A stretch of 45,229 nt of DNA from positions 1 through 45,229 of IMG/VR virus record IMGVR_UViG_3300025308_000007; one strand, 5' to 3'. Under the pieces are notes generated by a model. The model did no database searches. It had not been told where the DNA came from and saw only the letters and a list, made by a program, of their open reading frames with translations. Origin of the DNA: a virus. Position numbers and translations under genes: made by a program. Positions 1 through 8,035 of this stretch are shown piece after piece; the stretch's first letter is position 1; each line of letters opens with the position of its first letter.

Positions 1-127
1 CCATCACCCGGGTGCGACGGCGCATGCTCATGGCCGTGTAGATCGCGGTGCTCTTGGGGTCACTGTGCCCCAGCAGGTCCTGACGGGTGATCAGGTCGAC
101 GTCGTCCTCGGCCAGCTCCACGCCGAA
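1..127. repeat. Terminal direct repeat, left copy (circle overlap)
   Basis: Bases 1-127 are identical to 45103-45229. The repeat lies inside the integrase reading frame, and collapsing it restores that gene, so the molecule is circular or circularly permuted with a unit length of 45,102 bp. An overlap of exactly 127 bases is what an assembler using k=127 leaves on a circular contig, so it need not be a physical terminal repeat. Confidence 0.95.
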
Positions 128-955
128 CAGGTGCCTGAAGGCATGAGGGTGCCGCTCTTCGGCCGGCACGCCCACCTTCTCGCCATAGCGCTGGATCAGC
201 CGCCACACGGCGCCACGCGACATCCGCACTGCCTCGCCACGCCACTCGTGCGCCGGCACCTGGGTGTTGCGCGAGTTGACCCACAGCACCTTGTCGGGCC
301 GGCCCTTCGCGTCGACCACGTCGCGGTCGTAGGCCTTCAGCTCCTCATGGTCCAGGTAGATGCGCAGCAGCATCTCGGCCTCCTTGGGCACGGGCAGCAT
401 GCGTTCCTTCTCGCCCTTCTCGGTCACCCGCACCACCAGGCGCATCTGCCCCTCGATCTCGCTGTTGCGCAGGTCGCCCTCGTCCAGGTTAACCAGGCCG
501 CCCACCCGCACGCCGCAGCCCATCAACATGGCCAGCATCGCGGCATCGCGGATGCCGAAGAAGGTGTTCAGGTCGGGCGCCCACATCAGCTTCTCGGCGC
601 TGGCCAGGCTCAGCGCATGGGGCAGAGGCTTGCCCGTCTTCGGGTGCACCAGCCTGGTCGACGGGTCATCCGGCCGCAGCCCCATGCCCTGGGCCCAGGC
701 GAAGAAGCCGCGCAGCGCGCTGATGTAGGGCTTGCGGCTGCGCGCCACCACGCCGCGCTTGTGCAGCCAGATCCCGCTGAAGGCCTCCAGCTCGACGTCA
801 GACGCCGTGAGCAGCGAGTGCCCCTCGCCGAGAAACTCGCGCAGCTTGGCCAGCGCCATGCGGTAGGCCTCCAGGGTGCGTGGCCGGCGGCCCTTCGACG
901 ACTCCAGGTGCGTCACGAACGCATCGATCGCGTCTTCGTCGCTGATGATTTTCAC
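1..955 (-). CDS. int: Tyrosine recombinase / phage integrase (C-terminus continues at 45041-45102)
   Basis: Catalyses site-specific integration and excision of the phage genome. The gene starts at a GTG at 955, whose product begins MKIISDEDAIDAF, runs off the left edge and finishes at 45041 on the other end of the circle, giving 338 aa. An N-terminal SAM-like core-binding domain covers about residues 6-95, and a XerC/D-type catalytic domain covers about 120-315. The catalytic set is complete: R150 (in GCGVRVGGL), K180 or K183, H271, R274, H297 (in LLGHSDPKST) and Y306. No separate arm-binding domain precedes the core-binding domain, as in XerC/D-like integrases. No good Shine-Dalgarno sequence is visible, so the exact start is uncertain and the frame stays open upstream. 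It lies between the head morphogenesis gene and the 44 kb regulatory genes, splitting the structural genes. Confidence 0.95.
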   Translation of the reverse strand, partial: MKIISDEDAIDAFVTHLESSKGRRPRTLEAYRMALAKLREFLGEGHSLLTASDVELEAFSGIWLHKRGVVARSRKPYISALRGFFAWAQGMGLRPDDPSTRLVHPKTGKPLPHALSLASAEKLMWAPDLNTFFGIRDAAMLAMLMGCGVRVGGLVNLDEGDLRNSEIEGQMRLVVRVTEKGEKERMLPVPKEAEMLLRIYLDHEELKAYDRDVVDAKGRPDKVLWVNSRNTQVPAHEWRGEAVRMSRGAVWRLIQRYGEKVGVPAEERHPHAFRHLFGVELAEDDVDLITRQDLLGHSDPKSTAIYTAMSMRRRTRVM

Positions 956-997
956 AGTGGTTGCCGGTCTCGCAGCGAGGGGGGTAGCGCATTTTCG

Positions 998-1362
998 CCG
1001 TGGATCCGTGGATGGACAACCAGACCCACCAAAAACGTAATGCTGACAAGCACTTACCACCATGCGGTATCCACGGAAAACCCGTGGATGGCCTCTACAA
1101 CCCGTGGTTACATTTGCTTACCGTTTGTGCAACCTGTGGATTGCCAGCTTCAACCTGTGGACGCCTCTTCTTCTACTTCTTCTTTCAAATCAATAACTTA
1201 GAGAGAGATATAGAGGATTAACGGGTAAACCCTTGATGTGGAAGAAAAGACAGAACCCGTGGAGAAAAGCGCATGACCTGTGTAGATTTCTGTCATACAA
1301 AACGGGCATTTTCCTTAGGCAATGCTGGGTTCTTGGCCTTTGTATCCACGGGTCCACGGGTT
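998..1362. repeat. Cluster of CCGTGGAT / AACCYGTGGA repeats
   Basis: An 8-base element with consensus CYGTGGAt occurs ten times in 365 bp. Direct copies are at 998, 1006, 1082, 1102, 1134, 1155 and 1257, and inverted copies at 1069, 1344 and 1352. The first two are perfectly adjacent. Six share a longer form, AACCYGTGGa (1079, 1099, 1131, 1152, 1254, and inverted at 1353). The inverted form GTATCCACGG resembles a DnaA box (TTATCCACA). Such clusters usually bind a replication initiator, DnaA, or a recombinase or recombination directionality factor. Which applies here cannot be told from sequence. Confidence 0.8.
1164..1222. other. Polypyrimidine tract followed by AT-rich segment
   Basis: A run of C and T with one interruption (1164-1186) is followed by an AT-rich stretch ending in a purine-rich segment. 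It sits in the middle of the CCGTGGAT repeats. Easily melted DNA flanked by repeated protein-binding sites is the usual plan of a replication origin; a recombination site is the alternative. Confidence 0.5.
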
Positions 1363-1561
1363 TTTGCGCGTCTCCGCCCTCCCCCATTCAGAAAAACAGC
1401 ATGGTCGACCCCTTGCCCTTCGGGGTGAACCCTGATGCCGGGCGGCGCTTTCGGGTCGTGGGGTGCGGGGAGACAGGCATGGGCCGGGCGGCCGTTCACC
1501 AGGTCGGGAGGGGCACGGGGAACCCGCGCGTCGGCCTGCCCAACACACCAGATCGAGCCAG

Positions 1562-1665
1562 GCGCGCCTATCGGCGCGCAGTCAATGGGGTAGTGGCCTG
1601 GCGGCCACTGGGGGCCTCGTAGGGCCGAAACGCGCTCAGTCCAGAAATGGCCGCGCTGGCGGCCA
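1562..1665. terminator. Three consecutive perfect hairpins downstream of the head operon
   Basis: Perfect inverted repeats, each with a 4-nt loop, follow one another: 1562-1579 (GCGCGCC/GGCGCGC), 1593-1608 (GTGGCC/GGCCAC) and 1648-1665 (TGGCCGC/GCGGCCA). They lie just after the stop of the head morphogenesis gene (1674) on the minus strand. None has a U-tract, so they could act as transcript ends, RNA-stabilising structures or protein-binding sites. Confidence 0.5.
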
Positions 1666-1673
1666 CAGTGCAC

Positions 1674-2771
1674 TCAGATCCGGCCCTGGCGCGTCAGCCG
1701 CTGGCGCACGTCCTGCACCCGGCTGCGCACCATGCCGCGCGTCAGCAGGCCCTGGTCGAAGTAGCCGGCCTTCGTCGGGCCCAGCACGCCGGCGCGCAGC
1801 TCGGGCGCCAAGCGCTCCAGCGCCTGGTTCGTGGTCTCCTGGCCAGCGCGGTGCTCGTCGGTCAGCTCTTCCTCGAACACCGCCACCACAAAGCTCAGCG
1901 TGTTCGGGTGGGCCGGCCACGGCGTGCGCTTGCGGTCGGGGTAGACGCCCGGGCCCAGCCCGTGCAGGTTCTGGCTGGCCAGCAGGTCGCAGATGTCGGG
2001 CCGGGGGTGCCGGGGGCTCAGCAGGAACCGAAAGCCCATCACGCCCGGCGCACGGCCGGCGCCGTCCATGTAAGCCTCGCCATGCGCGCGGTTGATCTCC
2101 GTGCGCATCACCCGCAGCGTGCTGGCCAGCGGTCCCGTGTTCGGGTCGACCAGGTGGTCAGCGCCGCGCAGCACGTTGGCCACCGCCGAAGCCTGCTGCG
2201 CCTGCGCCGTGGCGTCGGGCACGGCCTGGCCGCGCAGCATGAAGTCCTGCGCCGCCTTGTCCGCGCTCCATCCCTGCACCACCGCCTGCTCCACCGTGCG
2301 CTGCACCGCCTCGCGGGCGCCCCGGTCCACGCGCCACAGCCGGTCGCTCAGCACCAGGCCATCGGCCGCGCGAAAGGCCCGCACGAACTGCACCGCGTCG
2401 TCGACCACCCGCAGCGCCTGCGCACCATCCAGCACCGCCTGCACCTCGCGCCCGGTGGCGGCCAGGCCGGCAGCCGTCAACGGGCGCACACCCAGCCCGG
2501 CCGCCTGGGCGATCGCCGCATCCAGCAGCTCGGTGCGCGCGCTGGCCAGCACCTCCAGCACGGCATCGATGCGCGCCAGCAGCGCGCGCAGCTGGTCGAC
2601 CCGCACCTGCGACGCCCCGTCGCCCGCGGCCGCGATCGCCCCGCGCACCTGCTCAGCCGCCTCGGTGTAGATCCGGGTCAGCTCCGCCTCGGTCGCAGCA
2701 TCCAGCTGCTGCATCGCATTGCGTGCCTGCTGGCTGGCGCGGCGGATCGCCGGGCCTGCGCGGTCGGCCAT
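1674..2771 (-). CDS. Phage head morphogenesis protein (Mu gpF / SPP1 gp7-like)
   Basis: 365 aa. It probably assists capsid assembly or DNA ejection in association with the portal. The N-terminal two thirds is helical. The C-terminal part has the diagnostic head-morphogenesis motif: RTEINRAHGEAYM, then PRHPRPDICD, then YPDRKRTPWPAHPNTLSFV, the usual D-x-C-D ... Y-P ... P-W-H-P-N pattern. The start MADRAGPAIRR at 2771 is chosen because it overlaps the portal stop as TGATG; the frame is open further upstream but that part is the portal gene in another frame. It is the last gene of the packaging/head operon and is followed by hairpins. Confidence 0.88.
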   Translation of the reverse strand: MADRAGPAIRRASQQARNAMQQLDAATEAELTRIYTEAAEQVRGAIAAAGDGASQVRVDQLRALLARIDAVLEVLASARTELLDAAIAQAAGLGVRPLTAAGLAATGREVQAVLDGAQALRVVDDAVQFVRAFRAADGLVLSDRLWRVDRGAREAVQRTVEQAVVQGWSADKAAQDFMLRGQAVPDATAQAQQASAVANVLRGADHLVDPNTGPLASTLRVMRTEINRAHGEAYMDGAGRAPGVMGFRFLLSPRHPRPDICDLLASQNLHGLGPGVYPDRKRTPWPAHPNTLSFVVAVFEEELTDEHRAGQETTNQALERLAPELRAGVLGPTKAGYFDQGLLTRGMVRSRVQDVRQRLTRQGRI

Positions 2772-4180
2772 CAGCCGCCCCTGCCGCGGCCGCCGTTGCT
2801 GCCCGGCACGCTGATCGAGGTGGCGCTGCCGCCCTTGGGCGCATTGCCCGGCGTCACGCTCACCCGCGGCGCCGGCAGGCCGGCCCCACCGCCACCTGCT
2901 GCCGGCGGCCCGATCGGGTACGGGTCGCTGCGCTGGCCCCAGGCCTCCACGGCCTTCAGGATCTGCGCCGGGTCGTAGCCCATCTCCGTCCACACCACCG
3001 GCGGCGGGAAGCCCAGCGCGCTCAGCTTCAGCGCCAGGTCAGCCACCTGGTTGGGCGTCTCCGTGCGCCGCTCGCTGAAGCGCAGCGAGAACTCCTCCGG
3101 CCCTGCCACGATGCCCTGCAGCAGCAGGTGGATCCGGAAGCACCACTCGTACTCGAACGCCAGGCTGTCCTGCAGGTGGTCGATCTCGTCGTAGTAGTCG
3201 CGCTTCAGGTCCTCCAGCACATCACGCGCCAGCCCGTCCACGTAGCCGAACAGCCCCTTCGGCGCCGGCGTGCCGGCAAAGAAGCTGTCCAGCAGGTGCA
3301 CCACGTCGGCTATCTCGCCCAGGTTCGCATCACCCTGCACCGCCGTCACGGCCCCCTTGCGGTTGGCATAGAAGTCGGTCGTGATCTCCCCCTTCTCGCC
3401 CTCCACCGTCTTGCGGTAGGCATCCAGCTCGTCTGGAGTTGCCCCCTCCAGCACATGGCTCAGCCGCACCGGTGCGCGCTGGCGTCGACGGATCACCAGA
3501 TCCTCCTCCGTCATCACCAGCTTGCGCCAGGTCTCGCACACCGCGTCCAGAAAGGGCCGGCCCATCTCGCCCATGTCGTCGAAGCTCAGCGGGTCGAAGC
3601 GCGCCATCTGCAGCTGCCAGGCCGCAAAGGTGGCAATCACCTGCCCCGTCAGCACATCGCGCTGCTCATAGGCCCGCGCCGGGTCGGCAAAGCGGCCGGT
3701 GGCGTCGACCAGCGGCACGATCGTCTCGGCCGGCATGCGCACTGCGGCCACCACCCGGTTGCGATCGTCCAGCACCAGCTGCAGCGGCAGGTTGCCCTCG
3801 GCCACCAGGCCGCGTGCATCGCTGCGCAGCTTCTGCACCCGGTTCAGCTGCAGCCGCTGCTTGAACGCCAGCCACTCGCGGCGCAGCGTTTCGCTGCTCG
3901 CCGTGTCGGTGAACTGCATCACCAGGCCGCCGCGCACCACGTCGCGACAGATCCGCCCGTGGATCGACTTCACCCGCCCGTCGCGCGCCTCCATCTGCCG
4001 CAGGATCAGGATCTTGTCGCGCACCTCGGTGCTCACCGCGAACTGCCGGTACCAGCGCGCCAGCGCCACGTCGGCCGGCGTGCGCGATCCGCTCTCCCCC
4101 GCCGGACGCTGGTACAGCGGCGCCAGTGCGGCCCGCATCAGATCGCCGCTCGCCGCGGCCAGGCTCTTCAGGTAGCCCAT
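2771..4180 (-). CDS. Portal protein
   Basis: 469 aa; the expected dodecameric DNA channel at the capsid vertex. Support is its position directly after the large terminase, a typical portal length, and family-like segments such as EVRDKILILRQMEARDGRV near residue 55 and a helical DVLEDLKRDYYDEIDHLQDS segment late in the protein. The C-terminus is Gly/Pro/Ser-rich and probably disordered. ATG 4180 (MGYLKSLAAA) is preferred because GAGGAGG lies 5 nt upstream; the GTG at 4186 would sit too close to it. The stop overlaps the next gene (TGATG). Confidence 0.85.
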   Translation of the reverse strand: MGYLKSLAAASGDLMRAALAPLYQRPAGESGSRTPADVALARWYRQFAVSTEVRDKILILRQMEARDGRVKSIHGRICRDVVRGGLVMQFTDTASSETLRREWLAFKQRLQLNRVQKLRSDARGLVAEGNLPLQLVLDDRNRVVAAVRMPAETIVPLVDATGRFADPARAYEQRDVLTGQVIATFAAWQLQMARFDPLSFDDMGEMGRPFLDAVCETWRKLVMTEEDLVIRRRQRAPVRLSHVLEGATPDELDAYRKTVEGEKGEITTDFYANRKGAVTAVQGDANLGEIADVVHLLDSFFAGTPAPKGLFGYVDGLARDVLEDLKRDYYDEIDHLQDSLAFEYEWCFRIHLLLQGIVAGPEEFSLRFSERRTETPNQVADLALKLSALGFPPPVVWTEMGYDPAQILKAVEAWGQRSDPYPIGPPAAGGGGAGLPAPRVSVTPGNAPKGGSATSISVPGSNGGRGRGG

Positions 4181-4195
4181 GGGCACCTCCTCATG

Positions 4196-5806
4196 TCATC
4201 GCAGGGCCAGCGCCGAACCGCCGGCGCCCATCCCCATCAACTCATCGCGGCCCACCTGGCGGGTGGCCACCACCGCCGGCGCGTCCTCGAGGCCGCGCGT
4301 CAGCAGCGCATACACCCCGGCGCAGGTCGCGTCGAACAGGTCATCGCCCACCTTCTGGTCAGCCATCTGAAAGCTGCTGTAGCTCGCCCGCGTGGGCAGC
4401 GCCTTCATGTTGCCCAGCTGGCGCACCATCGCCAGCCACTCATCGCTCTCCAGCTCCCAGCCCGTGTCCACATAGGGCATCGCCGCCCGGCCGTGGTGGA
4501 ACACCTCGCGCACCGCGCTGGCCATCACGTGCTTGGTCATCCCGTCGAAGCGCATCGGCGCAAACGCCCACTTGTTCCACGCCGTGGCCGTGCTCTGCCC
4601 ATCGTCCACCGTCTCGCGGTTCACGTGCGTCAGCCCCTTGCGGAACAGGTCGTCATTCACCGCCGTCAGCATGCCCACGCCGTAGGCATCGCCGATCGCG
4701 TAGTCGGGGCGGAAGTAGTCCCACAGCGCCACCAGGTCGCGCCGCAGCGCCTGATCGCTCACCCCGGGCGCCCACACCTTCACGAACGGAAACGTCACCC
4801 ACTGCCCCAGCACCTCGCACACCACCAGCGCGCTCTTCGATGCGGACGGGTTCTCGCCGTGGCCCGTGTGGTCATAGCCGAAGCTCACCAGCCCGCGGCG
4901 CTTGTAGCGCTCGCCGGGCACGGGCCCCGCCCTCTGCAGCCCCGCCTCCAGGCCCACCGCCATCGCCTTGCGGATGTGCTCTTCCCAGATCCAGTTGCGC
5001 GCCTGGATGTTGCGGCACAAGAACTGGCGGATGTACTCATCGGCCGGCAGCTGCACCCGCATGCTCTCGGCCCACGCCGGGTCCAGGATGCCCAGCCGCA
5101 AACCCAGGTGGATGTCCACCGTCGTCAGCGGCTGGTACTCGCCCGTGGCGATCAGGCTCTGCAGCACACCCGCGCCCTTGAACACCCCGCTGATGCGGAT
5201 CTCCGGCGCAAACTTCGCCGCGCCGGCGTCCACCCCCAGGCGCCGCGCGGCGCCCAGCATCGGCAGAAAGCGGCTCATCAGCCGCTCCTGCGGCATGTCG
5301 TCCGTCTCCTCCAGGCTGGCGATCGTGATCGAGTCGCCGTCGATCTGGCTCATGATCCCGTACGCCCCGCCCTTGCTGTGGTTGTCCAGCTCGAAGCCCG
5401 TGTCCTTCAACTGCGGGCGGCCCTGCTTGTAGGCCACGTAGGCGCTCAGCATCGGGCTGCGGCGGATCGCCTCCAGCATGTAGTCGAGATTGTTCTGGCT
5501 CTGCTGCATGCGCGGCGCCACGATGCCGCACTCCTGGTACGGCTCGGTCGCCAGCCGCTCCAGGTTGTACATCTCCTTGACCGACGTCTTGCCCGTGCGC
5601 CGGCAGCTGAAGTCCACCGTGTTGCGATGCCGGTCCATCTCCAGCATCTTCAGCGCCTGGATCGGGTCCAGCTCCACGTTGTGCACGTGCTTGTGCCACA
5701 GCACATGCGGCCGCAGCCCGGTGCGCGAGTCGGGCTTGGCAAAGCGCATGATCTCCGCCTCGGCCACCGAGGCGTGCTTCACCCGATCGGCGGCTGACAC
5801 CCTCAT
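4196..5806 (-). CDS. terL: Terminase large subunit
   Basis: 536 aa. It is the ATPase motor and nuclease that packages and cuts phage DNA at the portal. A Walker A motif is visible at residues 68-75 (CRRTGKTS), within a TerL-like N-terminal segment (LDPIQALKMLEMDRHRNTVDF). A likely acidic/coupling segment ITIASLEETDDM follows, and the C-terminal half has nuclease-like acidic positions such as FGYDHTGHGEN and FRPDYAIGDAYGVG. ATG 5806 (MRVSAADRV) overlaps the stop of the upstream gene as ATGA; the longer open frame upstream is a shadow of that gene. The portal follows after a 15-base gap. Confidence 0.88.
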   Translation of the reverse strand: MRVSAADRVKHASVAEAEIMRFAKPDSRTGLRPHVLWHKHVHNVELDPIQALKMLEMDRHRNTVDFSCRRTGKTSVKEMYNLERLATEPYQECGIVAPRMQQSQNNLDYMLEAIRRSPMLSAYVAYKQGRPQLKDTGFELDNHSKGGAYGIMSQIDGDSITIASLEETDDMPQERLMSRFLPMLGAARRLGVDAGAAKFAPEIRISGVFKGAGVLQSLIATGEYQPLTTVDIHLGLRLGILDPAWAESMRVQLPADEYIRQFLCRNIQARNWIWEEHIRKAMAVGLEAGLQRAGPVPGERYKRRGLVSFGYDHTGHGENPSASKSALVVCEVLGQWVTFPFVKVWAPGVSDQALRRDLVALWDYFRPDYAIGDAYGVGMLTAVNDDLFRKGLTHVNRETVDDGQSTATAWNKWAFAPMRFDGMTKHVMASAVREVFHHGRAAMPYVDTGWELESDEWLAMVRQLGNMKALPTRASYSSFQMADQKVGDDLFDATCAGVYALLTRGLEDAPAVVATRQVGRDELMGMGAGGSALALR

Positions 5807-6795
5807 CGCCGCACGCCCGGCTTGCCGCCCACCACGTCGCGCGGCACCGCGGTGCCGGTGGCGGCCTCGTGCTCGAGCAGCACCTTGTCCTTTGCCGAAT
5901 CGGCAGCCGCATCGCGCAGCAGCGCCGGCACCTTGTCCAGTGCCGCGGCCATGCGATCGGCAAACCGGTCCAGCGTCTCGCCGGTGTTGGCCGACAGGCC
6001 CAGGCGGCCGCGCAGCTCGGCACCCTCCTCCTCCGACGACTTCACCGTCATGCCCAGCTCGCTCAAGCTCAGGCCCAGGCGCGTCACCAGGTCGGCGATG
6101 GGCTTGAACACCGGGTTGGCCATGTACTCCAGCACCGGGTGGCGGTTGCCCTCCTTGTCCTCCCACTCCAGAGTCACCGACTTGCCGTCCTTGTCCAGCT
6201 GCACCTTCGGCACCTTGATCACCACGCCGTCGCCCAGCACCGTCTGCAGGCACATCTGCAGGCTGGCCACCAAGGCGGCATGCAAGTCACCGTGGATGCG
6301 GCTCAGCGCCTTCGGGTCGCGCTGCTCGAACGCCGCGTGGTGCAGCATGAAGATCTCCGTCTGCTTCACGCACGCCGGCTGCTCGCTGCACCAGTAGCGG
6401 TCGACGTCACAGCTCTTGCAGAAGGCATAGCCATCCGGCTTGGCTGGAAAGTAAGTGGCCGTGCGCGCATTCAGTCCGTGCTTCATGCCGTTGAAGCGCG
6501 TGCGCAGCGCCTCCTCTGGCGTGGGGTGGCCGTCCAGGTTAGATGCAGTCGCCACCTTGCCCTCGGGGGTGCGGGGGCCGGTGCTCATCTGGTGCGCTTT
6601 CAGCAGCGCGCGCTCCCACGGCGCCTGCGGCTGGTGCCGGGCTTCGCACATGGGGCAGTTGCCGAAGTAGGCCCACGGGTGATGCTCGGCATCGTCGTCG
6701 GGCTCCACCAGGTCGGGCGGCTCCTCCCAGGTGTGGCGGCACACACCACACCGGAAGGTGACAGCGTCCAGCTTTTTTGACCAATCCTTGCGCAT
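5803..6795 (-). CDS. Zinc-finger protein, putative small terminase subunit
   Basis: 330 aa from ATG 6795 (MRKDWSKKLDAV). A start at 6873 is possible but adds a low-complexity leader, and neither has a clear ribosome site. It has two cysteine clusters: CGVCRHTW ... CPMCEARH near the N-terminus and CKSCDVDRYWC ... C near residue 120. Between them is the TGPRTPEGK...NGMKHGL pattern seen in many phage proteins encoded next to terminases. The C-terminal half is helical. It lies immediately before TerL with an ATGA overlap, the usual place for the DNA-recognition subunit. That role is inferred from position, not from a recognised fold. Confidence 0.5.
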   Translation of the reverse strand: MRKDWSKKLDAVTFRCGVCRHTWEEPPDLVEPDDDAEHHPWAYFGNCPMCEARHQPQAPWERALLKAHQMSTGPRTPEGKVATASNLDGHPTPEEALRTRFNGMKHGLNARTATYFPAKPDGYAFCKSCDVDRYWCSEQPACVKQTEIFMLHHAAFEQRDPKALSRIHGDLHAALVASLQMCLQTVLGDGVVIKVPKVQLDKDGKSVTLEWEDKEGNRHPVLEYMANPVFKPIADLVTRLGLSLSELGMTVKSSEEEGAELRGRLGLSANTGETLDRFADRMAAALDKVPALLRDAAADSAKDKVLLEHEAATGTAVPRDVVGGKPGVRR

Positions 6796-6884
6796 CGTGC
6801 CAGCAGCATGTGCTGCAACGGCGGACGCTTGCAGGGGTGTAGCGCGGGCCGGGCGCCCGGGCCAAATGGCCAAATGGCAAGCGT

Positions 6885-7121
6885 CTACCCGCCGTCAGCA
6901 GCCTGCGCCAGGCGCAGGGCCTGGCTGGCCTGGACCAGCTGGTCGCTCACCGTCAGCATCAACGCACGCAATGCCACGGTGCGCACGCGGTGCTCGGCCG
7001 GTGCGCTGGCCATCAAGTCCATCAAGGCCTCCATTCCCAAGGCCGAGGTGCTCAGGCTGGCGTCCAGCTCTTGGAACACCGGCAGCTCCAGTCCCACCGG
7101 CAACACAGGTACTTTGCTCAC
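6885..7121 (-). CDS. Small helical protein, paralogue of the 13373-13651 product
   Basis: 78 aa from GTG 7121, chosen because AGGGAG lies about 9 nt upstream; GTGs at 7142 and 7139 are in frame but have no such site. Function unknown. The segment starting DASLSTSALGMEALM aligns without gaps to the one starting DADMHDAHRALQALV in the protein at 13373-13651, with about 40% identity over 54 residues counted by eye. The two therefore look like paralogues, each preceded by a long structured noncoding stretch. It ends 90 bases before the chosen start of the putative small terminase gene. Confidence 0.6.
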   Translation of the reverse strand: MSKVPVLPVGLELPVFQELDASLSTSALGMEALMDLMASAPAEHRVRTVALRALMLTVSDQLVQASQALRLAQAADGG

Positions 7122-7575
7122 TCTCTTGCACTCCCTCACCACCCTGTCGCGGCAGCGTTCCCGCCAGGGTGTGAGTTCAGTCTAGGGGGGTACGCAGTCG
7201 GGTATAGCCCCGTGATCAGGGGGTAAAACGCCAACCTGTAAGGGGTGACAGGAACCCATCTGGGGGAGACAGAACCCCCCTTCAGTGGGGCCCACAAATG
7301 CCCCCCAAAAGGGGGAGCTTTCCCGGCCCCGCCCGTGGCCCTATCAGTTCTGGTGTGGCAGCCGGCATCCACCTTAAAGGGGGATGGCCCACCGCCCCCG
7401 ACCCAATGCACACTGAAAAGCAGGCCGGCGCAGTGGTAGCCGCAAGGCGCACCGGACACACGCGACAGCGGAGTGATCGCGCCGGCCTACCCGGTTTATC
7501 AAGGTTGGCCGTCCACAGCAGGTCGGGTTGATAAGTGATGCCCGCAGCGGCAGGCAGTCTTGCGTGGCCTGCCCA
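7122..7575. other. Noncoding region rich in G/C tracts, upstream of the terminase genes
   Basis: About 450 bases without a credible gene. Runs of four to six G or C alternate every 10-25 bases between about 7180 and 7320, forming several possible stems such as CCCCC-aaaa-GGGGG near 7303-7316 and a nearly palindromic block at 7208-7223 around TGATCA. It separates the HNH gene from the small helical gene and the terminase genes. A leader RNA, a terminator or a packaging (cos/pac) site would all fit; the sequence does not decide between them. Confidence 0.55.
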
Positions 7576-7980
7576 TTAGAACAACTCCAGCGTGTTGGCC
7601 CGGGCCCTGCGCGTGGCCGCGGCCGTCAGCCGGTGGTGCTCGGCGTCATAGGCCAAGTGGTGCCGCTGGCACCAGGCGCACAGGTTGTCGTCGGCGCAGT
7701 TCTCGGGCTGGTGGTCCAGGTGCGCGATCGTCAGCACGATCTTGATGATTCTTATCGTGCCTCCATCCGCGCAGCCGATCACGTGCCCCACCTTCGCTCC
7801 GGCGCGCCACAGTGCATCAGGCATCGGCACGAAGCGGCCGCCGTGCCAGTAGCCGGTGACACCATGCTGAGCTCTACATCCCGTGTGTTCACAGCGGTAG
7901 TTGGCTCGCAGCAGGATGCGTTGACGAATCTGCTTCCAGTTGGCCGGATAGCGGGTGCGGTTCTCGGGCTTGATGGGCAT
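7576..7980 (-). CDS. HNH endonuclease
   Basis: 134 aa. The HNH signature is clear: basic N-terminus YPANWKQIRQRILLRANYRCE, then IAHLDHQPENCADDNLCAWC and QRHHLAYD (first His in AHLDH, Asn in DNL, last His in RHH), with Cys pairs for a structural zinc. Phage HNH proteins of this type beside terminase genes often take part in genome cutting during packaging with TerL. ATG 7980 (MPIKPENRTRY) is chosen because AAGGA lies 6 nt upstream. A noncoding stretch and a small gene separate it from the terminase pair. Confidence 0.85.
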   Translation of the reverse strand: MPIKPENRTRYPANWKQIRQRILLRANYRCEHTGCRAQHGVTGYWHGGRFVPMPDALWRAGAKVGHVIGCADGGTIRIIKIVLTIAHLDHQPENCADDNLCAWCQRHHLAYDAEHHRLTAAATRRARANTLELF

Positions 7981-8035
7981 GCTCAATCCTTGTGCGCAGA
8001 GCCTGCACGGGGCATCGAACTCTTGTTGGGCGCTT

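Larger units (their letters stand above)
956..1673. other. Noncoding region upstream of int: repeat cluster, AT-rich tract, hairpins
   Basis: No credible gene was found in these 718 bases; the open frames present have no start signals or recognisable protein features. The right-hand part holds three hairpins (1562-1665), and the part nearest int holds the CCGTGGAT-type repeat cluster (998-1362). Between repeats lie a polypyrimidine run (1164-1186) and an AT-rich stretch (about 1183-1222), in contrast to the GC-rich genome. The region is a candidate for the attachment site and/or the replication origin. No 15-50 bp tRNA-like core that would identify attP directly was seen. Confidence 0.7.

Noticed and set aside
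1-127. Terminal repeat as an insertion-sequence or LTR end
   Set aside because: It is wholly inside the integrase coding sequence and restores the gene when collapsed, so it is an assembly or circular-permutation overlap.
998-1362. Repeat cluster as a CRISPR array
   Set aside because: The units are 8-10 bases, irregularly spaced and in both orientations; no spacer-repeat periodicity.
1233-1622. Possible genes in the region upstream of int (1233-1622 plus, 1293-1673 minus)
   Set aside because: No ribosome sites, no motifs, and both cross the repeat cluster or hairpins; treated as noncoding.
2723-5797. 1024-codon open frame on the plus strand
   Set aside because: It is antisense to the portal and TerL genes; at high GC the opposite strand of real genes stays open. 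Its protein is His/Arg/Gln-rich without recognisable motifs.
7136-7459. 107-codon minus-strand frame in the G/C-tract region
   Set aside because: Composition follows the G and C runs, there is no ribosome site, and it overlaps the start of the 78-aa gene.
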